The notes beneath the pieces are model-generated. The model was not told the DNA's origin, ran no database searches, and saw only the letters and a program-made list of their open reading frames with translations. Positions 27,533 to 34,976 of a DNA stretch of 64,000 bases are shown here, in pieces (position 1 is the stretch's first letter; each line of letters begins with the position of its first letter). The position numbers and the translations under genes are program-made. Source of the stretch: Anaerolineaceae bacterium UBA6133 (GTDB lineage Bacteria > Chloroflexota > Anaerolineae > Anaerolineales > Anaerolineaceae); assembly GCA_002435825.1 (NCBI GenBank), contig DIVL01000024.1:38435-102434 (forward strand). The letters run 5' to 3'.

Positions 27533-27880
27533 ATGATTGAAGAACCTATTCACGTTACAGATGCCGCTTTTCAAAAGACCGTCATCGAAAACTCTTTACC
27601 CGTAATTGTCGATTTTTGGGCCCCATGGTGTGGTCCTTGCCGGATGGTTGCCCCGATCCTGGATAAAATTGCCAAAGAAAGTGCTGGCAAATTGATTGTA
27701 GCCAAGGTCAATACTGATGAAAATCAGGAGTGGGCTGGTAAGTATGGAGTGCAGGGCATACCTACCATGCTGATGCTGAAAGATGGCAAGATTGTCCATC
27801 GCCAGGTTGGCGCGCTTCCTGAGCCTATGCTCAAAGATGTTGTCAAGCAATTTTTGGAAGTCTGCGAAGCTCAAAAGTAA
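27533..27880 (+). CDS. trxA: Thioredoxin
   Basis: Cytoplasmic disulfide reductase of 115 aa. Active site WCGPC in VDFWAPWCGPCRM (residues ~27-39), the buried Asp in VDFWA and cis-Pro in GIPTMLM are all present. Own promoter and terminator make it monocistronic. Confidence 0.96.
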   Translation: MIEEPIHVTDAAFQKTVIENSLPVIVDFWAPWCGPCRMVAPILDKIAKESAGKLIVAKVNTDENQEWAGKYGVQGIPTMLMLKDGKIVHRQVGALPEPMLKDVVKQFLEVCEAQK

Positions 27881-27898
27881 CAGGACTTATCCTACATT

Positions 27899-27931
27899 AA
27901 TGAGGTTGGCTATTTTGCCAACCTCATTTTT
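27899..27931. terminator. Terminator of trxA, usable from both sides
   Basis: TGAGGTTGGC / GCCAACCTCA stem, TATTTT loop, TTTTT tail; the opposite strand has a short A/T flank for murA. Confidence 0.88.
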
Positions 27932-27966
27932 GCTTAACTTTAGCTATAGGCATTTCGATTTCGAAC

Positions 27967-29250
27967 TTAGGCTTTTTCCCGGATAATTTCAGCTCCAAGC
28001 CCTCTTAACTTCTCATCGATCCGTTCGTAACCACGGTCGATTTGGTTTACATTACGAATAACTGAAGTGCCGTTTGCTGAAAGGGCGGCAAGGACCAGGG
28101 CTATGCCAGCCCGAATATCCGGGCTATCCAGTTTTTCTGCGTTCAATCGGGTTGGTCCGTTGACTATGCAGCGATGTGGGTCACATAAGACAATTTGCGC
28201 TCCCATTGAGACTAATTTGTCGGTGAAGAACATGCGGCTGGGGTACATCCAATCATGAAAGAGGATGGTCCCGGTGGATTGGGTGGCAATCACGATGGCG
28301 ATACTCATCAGGTCAGTGGGGAAGGCAGGCCAGGGCATAACGCTGATCTCAGGGATAGCGTTGCCCAGATCAGGCTCTATCACCAGGCGCTGATTGGCGT
28401 TCACGAGGATGTCGTCCCCAATAAATGTCATATCGACGCCAAGCCGTTTCAGGACCATCTTGATCATCGAAAGATGTTCGACTCCGGCATTCTTAATGCG
28501 GATTTCTCCATGGGTCACGACAGCCGCGCCTACGAAACTGATCACTTCCAGGTAGTCAGGTCCGATGGCGAATTCAGTTCCATGCAAGCTTTCTTTTCCC
28601 TCAATAACAAGCGTGTTTGAGCCGATGTTTTGCACTTCAGCGCCCATTGTATTTAACATTTTGCAGAGTTCCTGGATGTGGGGCTCTGAGGCTGCGTTGC
28701 GTATAGTCGTTGTGCCGTTGGCAAGCACTGCTGCCATTATTGTATTTTCGGTTGCAGTCACACTGGCTTCATCGAGCAGGATGTCCGCGCCTTGCAGCCT
28801 TTCGGACTTGAAATCAAATACGCCATTGTACTTAAACGTTGCACCAAGCTTTTCCAACGCTAGCACGTGCGTATCAACCCGACGCCGTCCAATGACATCA
28901 CCTCCTGGTGGGGGCAAAACCAGATCGCCAAAACGGGCAATCATCGGACCAGCTAAAAGGATCGATGCGCGAATTTGACGGCAGAGGTCTGGGTCGAGAT
29001 CTGACGGGCAGATGTTTTTCGCCTGAAAACGCCAGGATGACGTGTTTTCAAGTGCTTCAATTTCCACGCCAAGGCTTTCAAGAAGTTTGCGCATGGTTTG
29101 TGTATCCTTGATGTTGGGCATGTTGTGCAAGATGACAGGCTCTTCCGTAAGAAGACAGGCTGCCATCATTGGTAATGCTGCATTCTTGTTGCCAGAAGGC
29201 TGCATTGTGCCACGCAGTGGTCGTCCCCCGGTAATGACAAATTTATCCAT
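27967..29250 (-). CDS. murA: UDP-N-acetylglucosamine 1-carboxyvinyltransferase with Asp in the catalytic loop
   Basis: First committed enzyme of peptidoglycan synthesis: transfers enolpyruvate from PEP to UDP-GlcNAc. 427 aa with SGNKNAALP, RASILLAGPM, GRRRVDTHVLALEKLG and the C-terminal DRGYERIDEKLRGLGA. The fosfomycin-reactive Cys (E. coli Cys115, GGCTIG) is replaced by Asp118 (GGDVIG), as in mycobacteria and Chlamydia, which predicts intrinsic fosfomycin resistance. GGAGG before ATG 29250. Lies 24 nt after pckA on the same strand. Confidence 0.96.
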   Translation of the reverse strand: MDKFVITGGRPLRGTMQPSGNKNAALPMMAACLLTEEPVILHNMPNIKDTQTMRKLLESLGVEIEALENTSSWRFQAKNICPSDLDPDLCRQIRASILLAGPMIARFGDLVLPPPGGDVIGRRRVDTHVLALEKLGATFKYNGVFDFKSERLQGADILLDEASVTATENTIMAAVLANGTTTIRNAASEPHIQELCKMLNTMGAEVQNIGSNTLVIEGKESLHGTEFAIGPDYLEVISFVGAAVVTHGEIRIKNAGVEHLSMIKMVLKRLGVDMTFIGDDILVNANQRLVIEPDLGNAIPEISVMPWPAFPTDLMSIAIVIATQSTGTILFHDWMYPSRMFFTDKLVSMGAQIVLCDPHRCIVNGPTRLNAEKLDSPDIRAGIALVLAALSANGTSVIRNVNQIDRGYERIDEKLRGLGAEIIREKA

Positions 29251-29274
29251 CAGACCTCCATTTTCTAATTATTG

Positions 29275-30867
29275 CTACCTGACGCGTGGTCCGGCTTCCA
29301 CTACCTCGTGGGACACGGAATCGCGGTACTTGTCAAAATTTTGGGTGAATTTTAGCGCCAGCTGTGCTGCTTCGCTCTCATAAGCGGGTCGATCGATCCA
29401 CGAAAGCTCCGGATTCAAGATCTCCTGAGGCACGCCTGGAACTTCATTAGGTATTTCAATCCCGAAAATGGGGTGCGTGTGCGTCTCAACGTGATCCAAT
29501 GCGCCGCTCAGAACGGCGGAGATCATCGCCCGGGTCAGAGGTAGGGCAATGCGCTTGCCTGTGCCAAACCCACCGCCAGACCAACCGGTGTTGAGCAGCC
29601 AGACCTGCGTGCCGTGTTTAGTCAATTTTTCGGAAAGTAGTCTGGCATATACAGTCGGTTTGAGCGGCAGGAATGGAGCGCCAAAACAGGTCGAGAAGGT
29701 TGCCTGCGGCTTATCGCCAAGACCGCGTTCGGTTCCAGCCAGCTTGGATGTGTAGCCGCTCAGGAAGTAATACATTGCCTGGGCGTTGTTAAGTTTTGCA
29801 AGAGGAGGCATGACGCCAAAGGCGTCAGCGGTCAAAAAGAAAATATGATTTGGATGTCCGCCCATGCCCGAAGGTTCGTAATTAGCGATGTATTCCAAGG
29901 GGTAGGAGGCACGGGTATTTTCCGTGATGTCGCTTGAGTCAAAGTCAGGGTGATGATTCTCATCCAGGGGCACATTCTCGATCAGGCAGCCAAAACGGTT
30001 AATAGCAGACCAGACCAGGGGTTCAAATTGCGGGTTAATACGAATCGTTTTCGCGTAACAACCACCCTCAAAGTTAAACATGCCGTCATCGCTCCAGCCG
30101 TGCTCGTCATCACCGATCAAAGCGCGTTCCGGGTCAGAAGAAAGCGTGGTCTTACCCGTACCACTAAGCCCGAAGAAGAGCGCCACACTGCCGTCGTGAC
30201 CTTTGTTGGCCGAGCAGTGCAAAGGCAAAATGCCTTTTTTGGGAAGAAGGTAGTTCATGAAGGTGAAAACAGACTTTTTAATTTCACCAGCGTAGCGGGT
30301 GTTGCCGATCAGAACCTGTTTAGCATTGAAATTTAGGATAACCATCGCTGGAGATCGTAAACCATCTGCCTGGGGATCTGCGGCAAATTGGGAAGACACC
30401 AAAATGGTGAAATCAGGGTCAATGTGCGGTTCACCCGATTTTGACTCGATGAACATATTTGAGGCGGCCAGATTCTGCCAGGCAAGATCTGTGATGACTC
30501 TAACGCGGGCAGTGTACTTGGGGTCTGCGCCTGCGAACATATCGCGAACGTAGAGGTGCTGGGTGTTCATTTTTTTTACGAGTTTGGAGTGCAAGGTGAA
30601 GAATTGCTCTTCAGAAAGAGACTCAGTGCCGGAAGCATACCAAAGATCGGGGTCGCTGTTTTCAATCAGGTACTTGTCGTTTGGAGAACGTCCAGTGAAG
30701 GGCGAAGTGTTGACTACCAGGGCGCCTGAATCGCTAAGCAAACCTTCTCCATCCAGGACCGCCTGGGTGATCAGACCAGTCTTGTCGAGGTTATAGCGCA
30801 CCTCCTTGACCTCACTTAACCCTAATTTTTCCAACTCGGACCTTAATGATTCGTGTAGCGGTTCCAT
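29275..30867 (-). CDS. pckA: Phosphoenolpyruvate carboxykinase (ATP)
   Basis: Interconverts oxaloacetate plus ATP with PEP, CO2 and ADP; in fermenters often works toward oxaloacetate. 530 aa. Motifs: GRSPNDKYLI, HCSANKG, the kinase-1a P-loop GLSGTGKTTLS, kinase-2 LIGDDEHGWSD, and NTGWSGGGFGTGKRI. GAGGAAGG precedes ATG 30867. It starts 11 nt after the lipoprotein gene, so the series nusB-lipoprotein-pckA-murA may be one transcript. Confidence 0.96.
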   Translation of the reverse strand: MEPLHESLRSELEKLGLSEVKEVRYNLDKTGLITQAVLDGEGLLSDSGALVVNTSPFTGRSPNDKYLIENSDPDLWYASGTESLSEEQFFTLHSKLVKKMNTQHLYVRDMFAGADPKYTARVRVITDLAWQNLAASNMFIESKSGEPHIDPDFTILVSSQFAADPQADGLRSPAMVILNFNAKQVLIGNTRYAGEIKKSVFTFMNYLLPKKGILPLHCSANKGHDGSVALFFGLSGTGKTTLSSDPERALIGDDEHGWSDDGMFNFEGGCYAKTIRINPQFEPLVWSAINRFGCLIENVPLDENHHPDFDSSDITENTRASYPLEYIANYEPSGMGGHPNHIFFLTADAFGVMPPLAKLNNAQAMYYFLSGYTSKLAGTERGLGDKPQATFSTCFGAPFLPLKPTVYARLLSEKLTKHGTQVWLLNTGWSGGGFGTGKRIALPLTRAMISAVLSGALDHVETHTHPIFGIEIPNEVPGVPQEILNPELSWIDRPAYESEAAQLALKFTQNFDKYRDSVSHEVVEAGPRVR

Positions 30868-30878
30868 GTACCTTCCTC

Positions 30879-33302
30879 TTAGTTATATTGCGTGGTGAGA
30901 CTAATGAAAGAATTCATCGCTGGCTTTCCGTAGATTGAGGATGAAAAGTCAGTCAATTGCAGGATTGGGAAGAAGCCCCGCGAGCTGATACCGCTGACCC
31001 AGTCACGTTGAGCCAAAACAGAGGTGTAGACCTGGTAGAAATAATCCTGTGATGCCAGATCCACATTACCAGTGCCAAATTGCGGGTTGAAGGGGCTTAC
31101 CAATATGCCAGGCGCTGTCTCAGAATCAACGCGGTTGATTGTCAGAGAAGCTGCGTTTATCCCAAAAAACAAGGGTTTGTTGACAGTTTCATAAAACACA
31201 ACCACGGTTCCATCCAGATAGGTTCCAACTGAATATTGATCATATGCGTGGGCTTGCAGATCCTGATCGCTTAGAGTTAGATAGAAACCATCGACGCGGT
31301 CAAAAAAGCTGAAGGTTTTCAGATTTCCGTCATCAGCAGGGACACCAAATAGCAGCTGTCCAGTGTAATAAGTCTTCACTTTACCAAGCAGGTCCGACCA
31401 TAGCTGTTCTGCGGTTTTTGGTGTGCCAAAGTTGGTCCCACTGGTTTTTATGGCACCAGGGAGGCTTGCTTCAACACCGCTGCCACCGAGAATGAGCTGA
31501 TCGACACCATTTACATTCGCAAACTGACTGTAGCTCATGATAAATCGTTCATACTCAGCATACCATTGCTGCCACCAAATTAATGTTTTTTCGGAATTCT
31601 CCCACCAGCTTTGAGGAGAAGGACTGGGAAAATTGATTTGGGGGTAAAGCGCAACAGTAAGCCCGCCAGACTTTGCAAGAGAAGCAATTTCTCCCAGTTC
31701 GGTCAACAGGATAGACATATTGGCATCAAACTCGAGGTAAGGCAGCCCTTCTCTTTCAACCAGGTTCCATGTGGGTGTAAGTATCAGCCAGTTGATGCCG
31801 TATTTTTCAAGCTCTGTTGGCAACTGACGGTAGCGGCTGAGAAAACCAGGCTTATAACCTGGCAGCAACTCCACCCCAACCAATCGTGACGCTGCTGCCT
31901 GGTTTGGTTCGATAGGAGTTGTTTGATTGGTATCCCATGATGTCCAGCGATCTATCTGGATTGTTTGGGGCGTATCTGAAATGTATTCAACCCGGTAGGG
32001 ATTGGCGCTGCTGACCGGATCTACGGAAAGGTCAGGCTGGTCATTTCGGGTAAAGCGATAGGTGACGGTACCGAGGCTGGAACTTCCAAAAAAGAGGAAC
32101 ATCCACCGGCTATCATCCATCGGCCACATGGGAATAGGTTGGTGGGCGTGGTTGGTAAAGAATTGGATACTCAAGTTATCCTCAGACGGTGTTCCATCTG
32201 GTGCCTGGGCGATGATGGTTGTGGGTTTTTGGTCATCAATCCGCCAGGTCGCCACCTCATCCGCAATAATCACATCGTGATCGGGAAGGGTGATCGTTCG
32301 CAGAAGCAGAGCTCCGCTTTGGTCGCGTTCAGCATTAATGTAGCCGCTTCCAAGCGTGTATTTATAGCGAAACACATTGCCCGCATGCAGATTGAGCTGG
32401 ATAGTATAGCTTCCATCTTCGTTTCTAGACATCAAAGGCATGCGCGATGCAAAGGAACCTTGGGCGGTTTCATTAAAAATAGCACCTACTTGCGCGTAGT
32501 TGCCAGCTAATCTCACTGGCGCTCCGATGGCGTCCGTCGGTGCTGTTAGGTTTAGTGTGACCGTTATTTTCGGCAGCGGGGTCATTTGAATCACGGCGGG
32601 TGTTGAAAGTCCAGCCACCAGGTTTGCCTGCTGCTGGAAAGTGGCATGGCTGCCATCAATAGATACTGCGCTGAGATTATGGACACCAACAGGCAAATCG
32701 TTAAGCATGAATCTGCCTGTCATATCCGTGAAAGTCTGATAACCAGCAATGTTGATCAGGACGTCAGGAAGCGGTTGGTTGCTCTTACTATCATGGACAA
32801 TGCCATTTAAATCAGCGGTTTCTCCGGTGTAGGGTGCGTTCGGCCAGCCGGAAATATTGTCCTTGATGACTTTGTTTTTTTCTACATAAGCCACACGATA
32901 TCCGACAAGCATACCATCTGCTTTTAGCTCTGCAACATTCAGTGGGGCAGTCATCACATAGCGATATCGCAAGGTGGCATTTTGGGGGAGATAGAATGTT
33001 CCCAGAAATTTACCATCCGATTGGCGTGTGAGGGGAAAACGTTCTATGTTGTAGAGCATTCCGCTTACTTCATCAAAAACATCTACAGCCAGTTGGGTAT
33101 CTGGTGAAGCAGGTATACGTAATTCAACCAAAAAGTCTTGTGGGATCAAATCTGGTGAAGTAACTTTTTTTGGAATGTCGGGGAGTTTAGTGGGGAGAGG
33201 TTTATCAGCAGGATCGATGCGGATCGCGCATCCAAACAAAAGACTTACCGCCAACAGACTCAAAGTCAGCCGGAGGTAAAATTTGATTTTTCTCGAGGGC
33301 AT
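30879..33302 (-). CDS. Large surface lipoprotein with carboxypeptidase-like regulatory and TIM-barrel-like regions
   Basis: 807 aa. Signal peptide with lipobox LLFGC, lipidated Cys25. Residues ~165-235 are a carboxypeptidase-regulatory-like beta domain (GIVHDSKSNQPLPDVLINIAG ... FTDMTGRFMLNDLPVG). Residues ~60-140 and ~245-345 look like repeated starch-binding/Ig-like sandwiches (FRYKYTLG, LRYRYVM). Residues ~475-807 resemble a glycoside-hydrolase-like barrel (LEKYGINWLILTPTW, LAKSGGLTVALYPQINF, FANVNGVDQLILGGSGVE). I cannot identify catalytic acids with certainty. Probably a cell-surface sugar-binding protein or hydrolase. Confidence 0.75.
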   Translation of the reverse strand: MPSRKIKFYLRLTLSLLAVSLLFGCAIRIDPADKPLPTKLPDIPKKVTSPDLIPQDFLVELRIPASPDTQLAVDVFDEVSGMLYNIERFPLTRQSDGKFLGTFYLPQNATLRYRYVMTAPLNVAELKADGMLVGYRVAYVEKNKVIKDNISGWPNAPYTGETADLNGIVHDSKSNQPLPDVLINIAGYQTFTDMTGRFMLNDLPVGVHNLSAVSIDGSHATFQQQANLVAGLSTPAVIQMTPLPKITVTLNLTAPTDAIGAPVRLAGNYAQVGAIFNETAQGSFASRMPLMSRNEDGSYTIQLNLHAGNVFRYKYTLGSGYINAERDQSGALLLRTITLPDHDVIIADEVATWRIDDQKPTTIIAQAPDGTPSEDNLSIQFFTNHAHQPIPMWPMDDSRWMFLFFGSSSLGTVTYRFTRNDQPDLSVDPVSSANPYRVEYISDTPQTIQIDRWTSWDTNQTTPIEPNQAAASRLVGVELLPGYKPGFLSRYRQLPTELEKYGINWLILTPTWNLVEREGLPYLEFDANMSILLTELGEIASLAKSGGLTVALYPQINFPSPSPQSWWENSEKTLIWWQQWYAEYERFIMSYSQFANVNGVDQLILGGSGVEASLPGAIKTSGTNFGTPKTAEQLWSDLLGKVKTYYTGQLLFGVPADDGNLKTFSFFDRVDGFYLTLSDQDLQAHAYDQYSVGTYLDGTVVVFYETVNKPLFFGINAASLTINRVDSETAPGILVSPFNPQFGTGNVDLASQDYFYQVYTSVLAQRDWVSGISSRGFFPILQLTDFSSSIYGKPAMNSFISLTTQYN

Positions 33303-33311
33303 AACAACCTG

Positions 33312-33740
33312 CTACTTGTTTAGAGTCTGTGTAATCGTCTCGATGTTATCTGCAAGGCTTCCCAACACTCCATTCACAAAGCGAGGGGAGCTATCAGTGC
33401 CGAATGCCTTAGCCAGCTCCACCGCTTCATTGATGCCAACCTTGAGAGGTGTTTTTCGGTAGACTGCCACCTCCCATAGTGCCAGCCTCAGGATGTTGCG
33501 ATCAACCACGGCAACCTGATCCAACGGCCATTCAGGAGCATGTTCAGATATCAGCAAATCCAATCTTTCCGCGAATTCGCGAACCCCGGCTGTCAGCATC
33601 CGCGCAAATTCATACTGGGATTCGTCCAGTCCCATTGCATCGATCCTGTCAGCAACGACCTCACCAAGCGAGTGATCGGTGAGGTCGAGCTCATAAAGTG
33701 ATTGGAGGGCACAAATGCGCGCCTCGGTTCTTGATTTCAT
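33312..33740 (-). CDS. nusB: Transcription antitermination factor NusB
   Basis: Helical RNA-binding protein that works with NusE (S10) on boxA of rRNA operons. 142 aa. RTEARICALQSLYELD near the N-terminus, VVDRNILRLALWEV and KVGINEAVELAKAFGTDSSPRFVNGVLGSL are the conserved family segments. Lies 5 nt after the Asp23-family gene, a pairing common in Gram-positive-type bacteria. Confidence 0.95.
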   Translation of the reverse strand: MKSRTEARICALQSLYELDLTDHSLGEVVADRIDAMGLDESQYEFARMLTAGVREFAERLDLLISEHAPEWPLDQVAVVDRNILRLALWEVAVYRKTPLKVGINEAVELAKAFGTDSSPRFVNGVLGSLADNIETITQTLNK

Positions 33741-33745
33741 TACAC

Positions 33746-34066
33746 CTACGCTTCTAAATCGATATCGGTTACATGCACGTCTATACGAGCAACTTCCATG
33801 CCAACCATTTCTGTGATTGCCCGGGTTACTCGTTTTTGCACTGACTGAGCCACCAGCCGGACGTTTTCTTCACTTCCAGGAATGATGTAGAGTTCAACTT
33901 CAATTGAGTCTCCCTGGACAGTCACTTTCACACCGTCATCAGGCATATTACTCAACCCCTCACGGCTGCTCAGCCGACTAACACCGGGTGTTGCCAGGGT
34001 GGTAAGCTTGGCAATAGTGTGCAAAACACTCGGAGCGATAGTAGTTTTACCAATTGTTTCGTCCAT
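33746..34066 (-). CDS. Asp23/Gls24 family envelope-stress-type protein
   Basis: 106 aa. TIAPSVLHTIAKLTTLATPGVSRLS at the N-terminus and VELYIIPGSEENVRLVAQSVQKRVTRAITEMVGMEVARIDVHVTDI at the C-terminus are diagnostic of the Asp23 family, cytoplasmic proteins tied to envelope stress or membrane association. Exact function in this lineage unknown. Cotranscribed with nusB. Confidence 0.9.
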   Translation of the reverse strand: MDETIGKTTIAPSVLHTIAKLTTLATPGVSRLSSREGLSNMPDDGVKVTVQGDSIEVELYIIPGSEENVRLVAQSVQKRVTRAITEMVGMEVARIDVHVTDIDLEA

Positions 34067-34078
34067 GATTTCTCTTTT

Positions 34079-34582
34079 CTAAGGCAAGTAGCCTGTCAGC
34101 AAAACGCTCAAAAGAGCAGTTTCATCTTTGCTTAATGAAAATCCCTCAACCTGCGCGGAGATCTTTTCAAAAAGGGTGTCAAAGTCAATCCCCTCTGGCC
34201 AACCTTCGAGAAAGGCGTTCGTTGGGTCAGGGTATCCGCTGGAAGCTGGTTCAGAAATGGAGAACCCAAGTTCAGTCAGGTTCTTTTTCAGGTCGTCATG
34301 CCATTGCGAATAGAGGGAATGCCAGCATTTGAGACAGATCAGACTAAATTTGGTATCTTTTTCGAAAACAGGTTCAGCGTCCCGGACCAGGAGAGCACGT
34401 GGAGCAACCATCGGGTTGCGAAAGCCGCTGATCCTTACCTGGTCTTTGATCTCGGTCACCAACTCCCGGCGCAGCTCAGAAGGCAGAGCGTCAAGATGCT
34501 CGAATATTTTCTGCAAGATCTCTCTACTAAAGTACGGTTCAATAAAGACGTTCAAAGCAATTGCGGGTCTAAAGTCGTCCAT
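34079..34582 (-). CDS. Uncharacterised 167-aa protein upstream of asp23-nusB
   Basis: Soluble, no signal peptide. The only possible metal-binding element is CLKC near residue 85. Predicted helical N-terminal third (ILQKIFEHLDALPSELRREL) and acidic aromatic C-terminus. No family recognised. ATGGAG sits before the ATG; the 12-nt gap to the Asp23 gene supports an operon. Confidence 0.65.
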   Translation of the reverse strand: MDDFRPAIALNVFIEPYFSREILQKIFEHLDALPSELRRELVTEIKDQVRISGFRNPMVAPRALLVRDAEPVFEKDTKFSLICLKCWHSLYSQWHDDLKKNLTELGFSISEPASSGYPDPTNAFLEGWPEGIDFDTLFEKISAQVEGFSLSKDETALLSVLLTGYLP

Positions 34583-34630
34583 AATAACTCCATTTCACGC
34601 AGACCTGCTGCGCAGTAGCCACAGGCGGGA

Positions 34631-34894
34631 TTAATAGTCCTCGTTCTCTCCAGCCGGATCATCGTCGTCGTCTTCATCTTCTTCGACTGCCCAGAGATCT
34701 TCGTGTTCATCTTCCGCGCCCATTTCGTCCCAATCATCAAGTTCTTCATCTTCCCAACTTGAACCGGCATGATCCTCCTCATTGGGGGAATAAGTTAAGC
34801 AGCCGGCATCAGGGTTAATCTCGATAGCTGCTGCGCTGCAATAGCGTTCATCCAAAAAAATACAATCCAGATAGTGGCAGCGAATTCTTGGCAT
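34631..34894 (-). CDS. Small protein: Cys-rich head plus long acidic tail
   Basis: 87 aa. The first ~35 residues (RIRCHYLDC ... RYCSAAAIEI ... GCLTYS) have four Cys spaced like the small DUF1540-type metal-binding domain. The remaining ~50 residues are almost half Asp/Glu with several Trp, so disordered. Start ATG 34894 gives proper spacing from GGAG; ATGs at 34900 and 34909 are in frame but poorly placed. May serve as a metal-binding or nucleic-acid-mimicking adaptor; unproven. Confidence 0.6.
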   Translation of the reverse strand: MPRIRCHYLDCIFLDERYCSAAAIEINPDAGCLTYSPNEEDHAGSSWEDEELDDWDEMGAEDEHEDLWAVEEDEDDDDDPAGENEDY

Positions 34895-34976
34895 TTTCAT
34901 AAACTCCATAAAAAGAAAGATATTTTCGCAGGCATTTTACCTTAGGAAACACAAACCGTAAAGAACAGCCAGTTTG

